Positions 55,162 through 64,000 of a stretch of 64,000 nucleotides of DNA are shown piece after piece. The position numbers and the translations under genes were made by a program. Source of the DNA: Planctomycetota bacterium (GTDB taxonomy: Bacteria > Planctomycetota > Phycisphaerae > UBA1845); contig JAJRWX010000009.1 of NCBI GenBank assembly GCA_024276605.1, forward strand, positions 1 to 64,000. The letters are read 5' to 3'. Within the stretch, counting starts at the first letter, position 1; the number at the start of each line of letters is the position of its first letter. Under the pieces are notes generated by a model, which saw only the letters and a list, made by a program, of their open reading frames with translations, did no database searches and had not been told where the DNA came from.

Positions 55162-58100
55162 TCAGGGGTTTCGACCGTGGCATTGTTTGTATTTTTTTCC
55201 GCTACCACATGGGCAGGGATCATTCCGCTTTACTTTGGGTTTATCACGACGAATAGGCTCGGTTTTAACGGCAGCACCTTGGGCTTTCATCGCTGCAGCT
55301 TCGTCGCGCGATGCACCGGTAAAGCCTGCCCCTGTTGAATCTGCATGGCCAAATGTCATGGGTTGGGCATCAGAGCTGGTCTGCGTAGTTTCCTGCGCAG
55401 TCGTAGTAGCGTGCACTTTGAAGATTACATCCGTCACACGATTAGCGATGCGAACCCACATCTGGCGAAACAGACCGCGACCTTCGATGGAGTATTGACT
55501 TTGCGGGTGAGTTTGGTCGCCGCCTAGCGGTCGTTGCATGATCGAGCTTTTGAGGTGATCCATCTCGAGTAGGTGATCTTTCCACGCTTGATCGTAAATA
55601 CGCAGCAGGACAAATTGTTCTAATCGAGTTAGCTCCCAACGAAGCATGACATGCCCTTGCTTTAGAAGCGCCTCTGACAGATCGGACGAATCAGCTTCGA
55701 ATTGCGCTTGATTCCAAGCTACACCGAAGCGCTGCTTTGCCCATTCGATCACCGACGCTTCATCACCCTTAGCTATTTGTTGATCAATATGTTGGGCCAA
55801 TCCTGTGTCACGATATGCTTTGGCTATTTCCAAAAGCTTATCATGTATGTCTTGCGGTTTGCAGTCCTGCACATCTTCGATTTGCCAATTCGCATCATAC
55901 TTTGCATTAACCCAATCCACGATGAGCGCTGCGGCGATCATAGGGTCTTGGTTGGCATCGCCTAGTGCTCGATCCAAACACCATTCGATGGGATAGGAAA
56001 GCTGACGATGGTCGTAGGCCTGTTGAACACGGGACTCAACTAGCGTGCTGATTTCTTGAAGAGGTATATCGATTAATTCGTCTTCGTCGAGTTTGACATC
56101 AAACTTGCTGCGTGCCCACTCCGTCAGTGCGTGATAGGGATAGTGGGTATCTAAGAAGATAGCCATACCGCTCAGGTCGAGTTCTTCAAAATGTCGCTGG
56201 GCGGCTTCGCACAGCGCATCTTCAATATCGCGAGGCTCCATCTTACGCAGTTGATTTTGCGATAATGAAACTTTGTACGAACGCTGCGCCCAATGCAATA
56301 ACCCACCGACATCCCAGTTGTTCGGTGGTTCATCCGGATCAACATATTCACCGAGGGATGTGCGTATTTCGTCCATCGCATCATCCAACGCCTTAGTACG
56401 AACACTTTTTTGAGCGGATTCAAGATCACCGTCATCGATGCGATCCTCCTCAATTACGATATTGAACTGTGATCGACACCACTCCGCTATGCACATGCGT
56501 ACATACCCACCACCAAGGAATTGTTCAAGCGTGGCACTGATGGACTCTTGCGTGGTATTGAAAATCAATCCGGGAAGATCACGCATTTCGAGAATACGCT
56601 GTCGTGCGGAATAAAACTCCTTGCGTTGGAAATCCATCGGCTCATCCCATTCGAGCAGATGCTTTCGCATGGAAAAGTTGCGCTCTTCTACTTTACGTTG
56701 CGCACGTTCGATCCCTTTGGTAAGGCGTTTGTCCTCAAGGCTAGACCCATCGGTAAATCCCAGACGCTCCATCATCTTGAGCATCCAATCAGACATGAAC
56801 AGCTTGAGTAACTCGTCGGCTAAAGAGAGAGAAAAGCGAGACGAGCCGGGATCACCTTGGCGCCCCGAACGACCTCGGAGCTGGTTGTCAATGCGACGCG
56901 ATTCATGGCGCTCGGTGGCGATAATGTGCAGACCGCATGGCACATTGAGCGAACAAACCTTGCGACCTAACTCCGGAAAACGGGGATCAAGCTTGGGCTT
57001 GTAACAGTGGGCGCAGTTTGTCGCGGGATCGTACTCCTCACAGTTGATGCAACACTTAGTCGTAAGAGCAGGATATAAGGTACTCGCAGACACACCTTCG
57101 GGTAGATTCTCGGGAACCTTACACGTCTTGTAGACCACATCAGGACCAAGTTTGATATCCGTACCACGTCCAGCCATGTTGGTGGCAATTGTCACATTAC
57201 CGAGTGGTGTGCGATCAGCACCTTTGTCGGGAACAGTTGAGAAACCGGCCTTGGCTACAATGTCCGCTTCACGGGAATGATTTTTCGCATTGAGCACTTC
57301 GTGGTCAATGCCGTAGCGTTGCGTCAACAAATTGGACAGTTTTTCCGAATTTTCAACGCTGGTCGTACCCACGAGCACGGGTCGGCCTCGGGCTAGATCG
57401 CCCATACAATCGTCATACGTCTGAACCATAAACTGAATTACTTTTCGATCGCCCAACTCAGCCGCATTAAACTGCCTCAAGGCTTCGTCGAGCTTACTGG
57501 TATCTTGATCCAACCGCTGCATGATCGGCTTTAACGCGGTCAGCACATCTGCGATGAGAAAAGGATCCGCCGGGCGACCACGTCGATGAATCTCACGAAT
57601 TTCTTCGACAATCGCGTTATATTTTTCTTCGACGTCACGGTACATTTTGTCGTTATGGTCGACGCGATTGACCGGCCTATTGGTAGGAATTTCAATCACT
57701 TCAAGCTGGTAAATCTTGTCAAACTCTGAAGCCTCGGTCAACGCCGTTCCAGTCATACCGGCCTTGGTTTTGTATAGTTTGATAAAGTTTTGGATGGTGA
57801 TCGTCGCGAGTGTTTGCGTTTCCTCTTTGACCTGAACATGTTCACGAGCCTCCACTGCCTGGTGCAATCCATCCGACCACTGACGACCGTGCATAAGCCT
57901 GCCGGTGAACTGATCGACGATGATGATTTCGCCCTCTTGCACGACGTAATCGGTATCTCGTTGATACACTTTGTGGGCACGCAAGGCATTTTCGATCAAA
58001 TGCGGCCATTCCATGTTCGCACCGCTGTAGAGACTACCCATATCCAACAGTTCTTGTGCGATAGTCACACCTTCGTGCGTCAGGCCGACTTGCTTTCGCT

Positions 58101-59400
58101 CTTGCTGGGTAATGAAATAGCGTCGGTACTGCTCTGCTGGCGGGATTTTCAATATATCGTTTTCGTATATTTGAATAGCTTCGACTTGATCGTCCGTAAG
58201 AAAGTCCGGACCTAAAAGGAGCTTTACTTGGGCCGAGTCAGCGCTAGCCTGATTATCATCCCCCTCACCCTCTTCTTGACCGGATGGGGACTGGCGCTGT
58301 TTATAACCAAGAATGTTCATCGCATCGACTAATTTGGGGATACTACGCGCGTTGCCATCAAACTTATTGACTGTGGCACGTACTTTGCGATCCCACGTAG
58401 CCTGACGGCGGACAAGATCCTCAGCTACGCGATCCGCCCTGCCATAACGTGTGACATCATCATCGGCGGGGCCTGAAATAATGAGCGGTGTTCTTGCTTC
58501 GTCAATAAGAATAGAGTCAACTTCATCGACGATGACAAAGTCAAGCGTTCCCTGGACCTGGTCCTCATAGCGCGTTTTCATATTATCGCGTAAATAATCG
58601 AAACCAAACTCGCTATTGGTCCCATAGGTGAGATCGCAGCCATAGGCATGTTGACGCATTCCCTCACGCCCGGAGGGATCGAGTTGCGACTGAATATAAC
58701 CCACGGTAATGCCTAAAAGTTCAAATATGGGCGCAGCGAACTTAGCATCTCGCTCTACGAGATAATCGTTAACCGTAACGACATGAACTTTGTGTCCACA
58801 AAGCACATGAACAAAAGCTGCAAGGTGGCAGACGATGGTCTTACCCTCGCCGGTTTTCATTTCGGCGATTTTTCCTTCAAATAGAACGCGACCACCGATG
58901 AGTTGACAATCAAAATGCCGATGCTGTTGCGCTCGTCGAGAAGCTTCACGCAGTACGGCAAAGGCTTCCCCAATTAGGTCATCACGATCCAATGATTCAA
59001 GAAAAGTAGCGAAGCGTTTACGATAATCTTCTTTGTAATATTTATCCTGATGTTTTTCTTCTGGTACCGAGTTCCACCAATCATCGAACGTGCGCAGGTG
59101 TGGTGCAATACGATCGCAAAGAATGTCACAACGCTGACGAAGGTCCGCGCTCGCCTCTACACGCAGGCGCTGCTGCAAGTCGATTATCTGTTCATCCGAC
59201 AAATCGTCCGTCGGTTCATCAGCCAATAATGAAGCGAAACGATCCTCGTAATCTCCGGTTATTGGCTGTTCATAATCGTTGATCGATGGAATGCGTCGTT
59301 GATAAACTTTAAGAAGCCTATCGTTTCTCGTACCGAATAATTTTCTTGGAAGCGATTTCACCGATTTCACCATCGATGAAGTAAGTGCGCCAATTGACAT
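55162..59400 (-). CDS. secA: Preprotein translocase ATPase SecA, enlarged
   Basis: SecA drives export through SecYEG. At 1412 residues it is far longer than E. coli SecA (901). Motifs present are Walker A MKTGEGKT (about residue 180), [24 protein letters not shown]-type [35 protein letters not shown] and [21 protein letters not shown]. Between the last two lies an extra segment of about 60 residues with [18 protein letters not shown]. After the scaffold region, a helical module is repeated about five times (residues about 970-1250). The C-terminal SEC-C zinc motif [14 protein letters not shown] is intact. It starts [21 protein letters not shown] and faces the TMTC-like gene. Confidence 0.95.
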   Translation of the reverse strand: MSIGALTSSMVKSVKSLPRKLFGTRNDRLLKVYQRRIPSINDYEQPITGDYEDRFASLLADEPTDDLSDEQIIDLQQRLRVEASADLRQRCDILCDRIAPHLRTFDDWWNSVPEEKHQDKYYKEDYRKRFATFLESLDRDDLIGEAFAVLREASRRAQQHRHFDCQLIGGRVLFEGKIAEMKTGEGKTIVCHLAAFVHVLCGHKVHVVTVNDYLVERDAKFAAPIFELLGITVGYIQSQLDPSGREGMRQHAYGCDLTYGTNSEFGFDYLRDNMKTRYEDQVQGTLDFVIVDEVDSILIDEARTPLIISGPADDDVTRYGRADRVAEDLVRRQATWDRKVRATVNKFDGNARSIPKLVDAMNILGYKQRQSPSGQEEGEGDDNQASADSAQVKLLLGPDFLTDDQVEAIQIYENDILKIPPAEQYRRYFITQQERKQVGLTHEGVTIAQELLDMGSLYSGANMEWPHLIENALRAHKVYQRDTDYVVQEGEIIIVDQFTGRLMHGRQWSDGLHQAVEAREHVQVKEETQTLATITIQNFIKLYKTKAGMTGTALTEASEFDKIYQLEVIEIPTNRPVNRVDHNDKMYRDVEEKYNAIVEEIREIHRRGRPADPFLIADVLTALKPIMQRLDQDTSKLDEALRQFNAAELGDRKVIQFMVQTYDDCMGDLARGRPVLVGTTSVENSEKLSNLLTQRYGIDHEVLNAKNHSREADIVAKAGFSTVPDKGADRTPLGNVTIATNMAGRGTDIKLGPDVVYKTCKVPENLPEGVSASTLYPALTTKCCINCEEYDPATNCAHCYKPKLDPRFPELGRKVCSLNVPCGLHIIATERHESRRIDNQLRGRSGRQGDPGSSRFSLSLADELLKLFMSDWMLKMMERLGFTDGSSLEDKRLTKGIERAQRKVEERNFSMRKHLLEWDEPMDFQRKEFYSARQRILEMRDLPGLIFNTTQESISATLEQFLGGGYVRMCIAEWCRSQFNIVIEEDRIDDGDLESAQKSVRTKALDDAMDEIRTSLGEYVDPDEPPNNWDVGGLLHWAQRSYKVSLSQNQLRKMEPRDIEDALCEAAQRHFEELDLSGMAIFLDTHYPYHALTEWARSKFDVKLDEDELIDIPLQEISTLVESRVQQAYDHRQLSYPIEWCLDRALGDANQDPMIAAALIVDWVNAKYDANWQIEDVQDCKPQDIHDKLLEIAKAYRDTGLAQHIDQQIAKGDEASVIEWAKQRFGVAWNQAQFEADSSDLSEALLKQGHVMLRWELTRLEQFVLLRIYDQAWKDHLLEMDHLKSSIMQRPLGGDQTHPQSQYSIEGRGLFRQMWVRIANRVTDVIFKVHATTTAQETTQTSSDAQPMTFGHADSTGAGFTGASRDEAAAMKAQGAAVKTEPIRRDKPKVKRNDPCPCGSGKKYKQCHGRNP

Positions 59401-59493
59401 ACGACTACCCTATCTTGCTAAGTGCGACCTTAATCCCAAACCTACGTGAATGATATGGAAATAACAAAACGAACCTTACGACGGATGATCGTA

Positions 59494-59841
59494 TTACGGA
59501 CCGTAAAGCCCGCCGATATGCGAGAGGAAAATTCGGTGGGAGGCAGCCGCAACGATTGATCCCGGACTGCGATCACTTGGCCGGGGCAACACGTTGAGCA
59601 CGATCATTAAATCTTCGACGCATTCGCAAGTCGCAGCGCAGGCCAGCATGGGAGATACTGCTGTCCAGGACATAGCCCGATGTTGCGCCCCGCTCGAAAA
59701 TACATGACAGCATCGCTGAGGTTGATCATAGACAAAAAGTACGAATGACGCAGCCAAGGCCAGCATGGGCGCAAGCCACACTTTCAACCTGCGGCGGCAG
59801 GTACTGGGTAGCGATTGCGATGTCGGGTTCTTCGTATGCAC
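59494..59841 (-). CDS. Hypothetical small protein, doubtful
   Basis: The 115-residue ORF would begin at GTG, with a basic N-terminus, one hydrophobic helix (VWLAPMLALAASFVLFV) and several cysteines (QRCCHVF, CAATCECVED). I recognise no family. It stands between the terminator of the M6 protease gene and the secA start, on the same strand as both, with no clear ribosome site. It may be a real small secreted protein or a chance ORF in the secA leader region. Confidence 0.3.
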   Translation of the reverse strand: MHTKNPTSQSLPSTCRRRLKVWLAPMLALAASFVLFVYDQPQRCCHVFSSGAQHRAMSWTAVSPMLACAATCECVEDLMIVLNVLPRPSDRSPGSIVAAASHRIFLSHIGGLYGP

Positions 59842-59870
59842 GACGCGAATTATAGCCTGATTGGCGGAAA

Positions 59871-59911
59871 AGAAAACGCCCCGGCCTAATCAACAAAGAT
59901 CAGACCAGGGC
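59871..59911 (-). terminator. Rho-independent terminator of the M6 protease gene
   Basis: On the minus strand a 14-bp stem (GCCCTGGTCTGATC with GATTAGGCCGGGGC, three G-U pairs) with a TTTGTT loop is followed by GTTTTCT, 33 bases after the stop codon. It is the best terminator in the window. Confidence 0.8.
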
Positions 59912-59943
59912 AAGGGGGTTTTATTTAACTATCGATGGCAGAT

Positions 59944-62900
59944 TTACAGCCAAAATCTTCGGCGCGAGACTATCATACCCAGCAAACCGATGAGTGAGCC
60001 GAACATGCTGGTCACCATACCTAGACCACAAATGCCTGGTCTAGGGGTGCTAGTTGGTTCAGTCGTCGGCTGACCGGGGGTGGAACCGTCAGTACTAGGT
60101 GCACCGACTCTGGGGTCCACCTGAATAATCACCGCCGGGTCACTAATGCCCAGCCCACCACGTCCATCACTGACCAACAACGTCACAGTGTACGTACCTG
60201 CCAACTCAAAGGTTTCCGTCACGATAGGCCCGGTTAAGACATCTACCAGTGTATCACCAAACTCGAACTGCCAGGTAAACTCAAGCGGGTCACCATCAGG
60301 ATCGAAAGAGTTCAACCCATTAAACTCTATGGTTAAAGGCACACTACCTGAACGTGGGCCTGTACCGATTCTAGCTACAGGATCGCGGTTGTCGGAATCT
60401 TCTTCATCACCGGCCGCCACGGAAACAATTTGCGTGCTACTGTTCACATTCCCATCAACATCCGTCACCGTGAGTGTAATGGGGAATCGACCGGGATTGC
60501 TATACGTATGTTTTGCGATTTCGCCGGCGCCACTGGTATTGTCACCCCAATTCCAAGAATAGCTTACTAAATCAATATCCGGGTCCGGGCTATCGAAAGA
60601 CGCCGAAGCATCAGCCGTAAATTCTTCATCGAGGAGAGGTGGGTTGGGCGTAATCGTAAAGCGTGCCCGGGGTTGACCGGCCCCAAACGGCGCTTCATTG
60701 ATGACGATAGAAAAGCTCTTTTTCACCGACGCCCCTTTAGAATCCGTAAGTACAGCCGTGGTTGTAAAGGTGGCAGACGATTGTCCTGAAGGTACGCGAT
60801 AGGTGTGTTTAACTGAACCATCCGTACCGGCGGGTATGGCGGATAAATCCTGGGTGCAGTCATCCACACCATTGCAAGCCCCCGTGTTGTCGGCGGAAGG
60901 ATTGTTTACGTCAAAAGTCCAGACAACCGTAAGATCATCACCATCAGCATCTGTTGAATTCGTTGCATCAAACGTAACCGTATGAGGGTCCGTACCTGAA
61001 AGTTGTGTCGTGGTGATGACAGCTACGGGTCTGGTATTGCCCACAAGGATATTTAGCGTGACGGTATCGCGTTTTCCGCCTGGATCGGTGACTGAAAGTG
61101 CCGCTGTAAAGTTCCCTTCGTCGAAATAAATATGATCGACAGAGGTGAACTCACCTGGAACTCCCGTCCCGGCCGTAGTGCCGTCACCAAAATCCCACTC
61201 AAACACGAGGTCGGAGGTATCAGACTCATTATCAGAGGTACCAACCGAACTGAAACTCACGGTCAGCGGCGTAGGACCATCCAACGGAGATGCCGACATC
61301 TCCGCATTCGGTGAGTTGTTGGCCAATATAATATCAACACTAGCTTCGCCTGTACGAGCGTTTTGCTTATTGGTAACCGTTAGTGTTGCAGTAAAAGTTT
61401 GTGCCCCCGAGTAAGTGTGGGTCACAACAGACGATCCATCTACCAATGGGCTCCCATCACCGAAATCCCATTGAAACTCCAATCCCTGATTAGCACTAGG
61501 ATCATTCGATCGACGACCATCAAACGAAACGGTCAACGGTGATGGGCCAGTTAGCGGGGTAGCATCGATGATCGCGATGGGATCATCTGAGATTATTCCG
61601 CTGATAATCGTCACGGGTGCACTGGTTGCTGTGATACCTGTCGTACTAAAGGTGATTGTATCGCCAATCGTGAAAGGTATGGAACCTGCGTTGATAGTAA
61701 ACGTGACTTCACTATTATCTGATGTATAGGGTGTACCGGTAGTCGCATGTGAAAAACGATCGGTATTACATACACCACTATCACAGTCTGTATTCAAATC
61801 ACACACCCTGCCATCATCGTTACCGCCGGCACATAGACCCACATCAGGCTGTGACAACGAGCTATTGACAACCCAATCAGTTCCGGCGGCATCCGTTGCC
61901 CGTACGACCCAAGTTTCAAATCGTGCCGTACCACTAACGCTTATATTACTATCAAGAATCGATCCGCTGCCCTTGTTGTTACGACCGTTGCGGGGGTTGG
62001 TATGCGCTCTCTCTTTACGACTGTCAGCACCAGTACCTGGAATCAACTTCGCAAACAGGAAATACTGACCATCTGACAGTCCGGAAACATTCCAATCGAC
62101 ATCAAAATCATTGGCACCGGGCGTAATCGTCGTAAATTGTCCTATGAAATTACTCCCGATGGTTACATCTACTTTATCGTTCGTATAGTACAACTGAACT
62201 GTAGTACCACCAAAAGAATCCGCAACCCTAACTTTAATTGTGTAAACGGATGCACTATCCGTATCGCCGCCGGGTGGTTGGATAAATCGTAAGCTAGGTA
62301 TGCTTGTAGGTACCAAGTTAAAGATAGCCGACACGGAACCGTTCCCATCTTCTTTGATATCCGTTACCGACAATCCAATACAGGTGTTGAAAGTGTACCA
62401 CTTACTGCCCGGATTCGTTTCACAAGTAAATGTTGTATTGTTGGTAGACCCGGGGAATGGATCACCAGCGTCACCAAACGGCACTATGCCATCTTCTAAC
62501 TGTCGTAATCCGTCGGCTTGGACATTCAGATATTGGAACCGTGTTGCATTCTGTTGACCTGAAGGTAGCGCCTCCGGGTTTCCGCCTACATCCGTGTGTT
62601 GGATGAGCATGCCCGTACCTGGCATGTTCATATTAATACCGTTGCCTGCTGACCAGAAATAATATCGCTCACCAAGAACATCTTCATTCTCCAGGAAAAA
62701 GTGACTTTCATCACGAACAAATTCAGAAGGTGGAAGAGTTAATCGCGTATCCACGCCGGGCGTCAGAACCGTGGTTAAATCTATAGGTTCAATCCATTGA
62801 CTACAACGACTCGCTTTAAGTATGGGTGATGGATGAACCAAACCACCACCAACGTTGACGGCACCAGAACCCGCCATGATATCCCATGCACCAACTGGCG

Positions 62901-64000
62901 TATTGATCTTAGCGCCAAATGCAGATGGTAGGAACACTTCATAGTCATACAGGTCTGGGTATCTCTCCCAGGAATGCAGATATTCATGAGCTGTAAAAGT
63001 AACGTTCAAATCATTTGCTGCGCCACCAGGGGGTAGTTGTTGTACGAGATCGTGAAAAACCAAATTCCAATTCAATTTATTAGAGAGTTTGGTACCAGGA
63101 TTACTCGCATCATCATCATGTATGGGATAGAACCATGGGGCAAGCAAAAAATCAGGAGATGGTCCATGTGAGCCGTTTGGCAATAAGACAATGCCGGAAA
63201 CCGCCCCATCGGGCGACAGCGAAGAGACACTGAACTGTGCAGGTGGGATCACCGGGGGTACTGTACCCGCACATCTAGCCGCACCTAACGCATTACTATC
63301 ACGGTATTCATCAAAGTCGATGATGCTATCAAGCGCCTCTACGCAATCCTCAATCAGTCGTTGACGATTCCACGGATACGCTGTTTGGGTACCGGGAATT
63401 CGGGGCAATTGAGGATCAGCATCGTTTAGATAGTTCTCGGAGCCAACAGGTCGCACCTCTCCCTGGTCGATGAGTCCATCCAGGTTGTAATCGCGGAAAC
63501 CCAAAGCTTCGCCATTGAGGCCGGCATAAGGATGCGTTGTACCTGGTCTGAGATAGAGCTTCTGAGCTTGGCTATCCCAGGCTTCCCCATCGTTAAAGGG
63601 CGGTTCCCATCGCCATGTTAAAATTTCCATAGAAAGAACATTGCCCGCATCAGTATTCAAATTGCCATGAACCTTGACAGCATAAGGCCCTGATGCACCT
63701 ATTGCCCCATCTCCACCGTCTAGCACAGGCGCAATATCCTGCCCCCAAATCTCAGTACCGATTGGAGAGGTCACCTCACCCAAGCGTTGATCGCCACCCT
63801 GGTGATATTTGGAGGATGGAAGATCATCGTGCTCCACATAACCGTCGAAAAGTACTAGTGGAGCATTCGGCACAGCAACAGTAATATTTAATTCCTCTGG
63901 GAGAACCCTGGAAAGAACAGTTTCCCCACCGACAGTCCCCCTGCCATTACCGAATAACCCACCTCGGTTGGGCGTGAATCCGCGTCGTCTAGTATCATCA
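59944..64000 (-). CDS. Secreted M6-family metalloprotease with five PKD domains (N-terminus off the window)
   Basis: The frame stays open past the track start (a GTG at 63873) to the window edge, so the N-terminus is missing. The protease part has the zinc site HEYLHSWERYPDLYDYE, an HExxH variant of the M6 pattern HExxHxxGxPDLYD, then PVGAWDIMAGSG, also typical of M6. A middle part has a jelly-roll-like region. Five PKD domains follow (about residues 765-1260 of the track ORF), each with WDFGDG-like or HTY/TVTLTV motifs. The C-terminus is GICGLGMVTSMF, a hydrophobic helix, then SRRRFWL, the tripartite layout of exosortase-type sorting signals. EF-hand-like DYNLDGLIDQGE suggests Ca or a dockerin-like motif. 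Confidence 0.85.
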   Translation of the reverse strand, partial: DDTRRRGFTPNRGGLFGNGRGTVGGETVLSRVLPEELNITVAVPNAPLVLFDGYVEHDDLPSSKYHQGGDQRLGEVTSPIGTEIWGQDIAPVLDGGDGAIGASGPYAVKVHGNLNTDAGNVLSMEILTWRWEPPFNDGEAWDSQAQKLYLRPGTTHPYAGLNGEALGFRDYNLDGLIDQGEVRPVGSENYLNDADPQLPRIPGTQTAYPWNRQRLIEDCVEALDSIIDFDEYRDSNALGAARCAGTVPPVIPPAQFSVSSLSPDGAVSGIVLLPNGSHGPSPDFLLAPWFYPIHDDDASNPGTKLSNKLNWNLVFHDLVQQLPPGGAANDLNVTFTAHEYLHSWERYPDLYDYEVFLPSAFGAKINTPVGAWDIMAGSGAVNVGGGLVHPSPILKASRCSQWIEPIDLTTVLTPGVDTRLTLPPSEFVRDESHFFLENEDVLGERYYFWSAGNGINMNMPGTGMLIQHTDVGGNPEALPSGQQNATRFQYLNVQADGLRQLEDGIVPFGDAGDPFPGSTNNTTFTCETNPGSKWYTFNTCIGLSVTDIKEDGNGSVSAIFNLVPTSIPSLRFIQPPGGDTDSASVYTIKVRVADSFGGTTVQLYYTNDKVDVTIGSNFIGQFTTITPGANDFDVDWNVSGLSDGQYFLFAKLIPGTGADSRKERAHTNPRNGRNNKGSGSILDSNISVSGTARFETWVVRATDAAGTDWVVNSSLSQPDVGLCAGGNDDGRVCDLNTDCDSGVCNTDRFSHATTGTPYTSDNSEVTFTINAGSIPFTIGDTITFSTTGITATSAPVTIISGIISDDPIAIIDATPLTGPSPLTVSFDGRRSNDPSANQGLEFQWDFGDGSPLVDGSSVVTHTYSGAQTFTATLTVTNKQNARTGEASVDIILANNSPNAEMSASPLDGPTPLTVSFSSVGTSDNESDTSDLVFEWDFGDGTTAGTGVPGEFTSVDHIYFDEGNFTAALSVTDPGGKRDTVTLNILVGNTRPVAVITTTQLSGTDPHTVTFDATNSTDADGDDLTVVWTFDVNNPSADNTGACNGVDDCTQDLSAIPAGTDGSVKHTYRVPSGQSSATFTTTAVLTDSKGASVKKSFSIVINEAPFGAGQPRARFTITPNPPLLDEEFTADASASFDSPDPDIDLVSYSWNWGDNTSGAGEIAKHTYSNPGRFPITLTVTDVDGNVNSSTQIVSVAAGDEEDSDNRDPVARIGTGPRSGSVPLTIEFNGLNSFDPDGDPLEFTWQFEFGDTLVDVLTGPIVTETFELAGTYTVTLLVSDGRGGLGISDPAVIIQVDPRVGAPSTDGSTPGQPTTEPTSTPRPGICGLGMVTSMFGSLIGLLGMIVSRRRFWL

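Overview
This window reads as a chromosomal segment of a flagellated, Gram-negative-type bacterium, most likely a planctomycete, perhaps class Phycisphaerae. That placement is inferred. The clues are a 1412-residue SecA with a cysteine-rich insertion, an exosortase beside a Wza/Wzc-type export pair, a PKD-rich secreted M6 protease, tandem phosphodiesterases next to an Oxa1/EMC3-like membrane protein, and many lipoproteins and TPR proteins. The standard genetic code applies, because TGA ends many genes normally. Almost all genes lie on the minus strand. No tRNA, rRNA, CRISPR array or insertion sequence was recognised.

Region 1 (1-19.2 kb) is one large flagellar locus, read right to left: a TPR membrane protein, a FlgN-like protein, a cytoplasmic NtrB/FleS-like kinase, a receiver domain and a separate sigma-54 activator ORF, then flgB-flgC-fliE-fliF-fliG-fliH-fliI-fliJ-motE-like-fliK-flgD-flgE-flbD-motA-motB-fliL (fliL runs off the left edge). 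This covers rod, MS ring, export ATPase, hook and stator. The receiver and activator look like one NtrC-type protein split by a -1 frame change.

Region 2 (19.6-28.4 kb) holds housekeeping genes, several of which handle S-adenosylmethionine: a SAM hydroxide adenosyltransferase, pcm, ligA, a ygbA-like gene and metH. A 1-kb gene-free gap between pcm and ligA carries two copies of a hairpin element.

Region 3 (28.7-35.7 kb) is an exopolysaccharide locus: UDP-glucuronate decarboxylase, DegT-type aminotransferase, Wzc-like tyrosine kinase/co-polymerase, exosortase and Wza-like lipoprotein.

Region 4 (36.2-46.6 kb) is accessory. Its most interesting gene is a DUF3179 protein whose reading frame is interrupted by a TGA exactly where the family has a conserved cysteine. 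The rest of the family sequence continues in frame for 97 codons, and a small stem-loop follows the TGA, so this is a strong selenoprotein candidate. Next come a methyltransferase, an SR/Tyr-rich secreted protein, a HAD phosphatase, an Oxa1/EMC3-like protein, a 62-residue ribbon-helix-helix-like protein and two paralogous type I phosphodiesterases. Small palindromic repeats are scattered between these genes.

Region 5 (47.1-64 kb) carries a ClC channel with an in-frame TAA inside its last CBS domain, TatC, a secreted hypothetical protein, a PhnD-like lipoprotein, a TMTC-like GT-C/TPR membrane protein, the enlarged SecA, and an M6 metalloprotease with five PKD domains and a sorting-signal-like tail that runs off the right edge.
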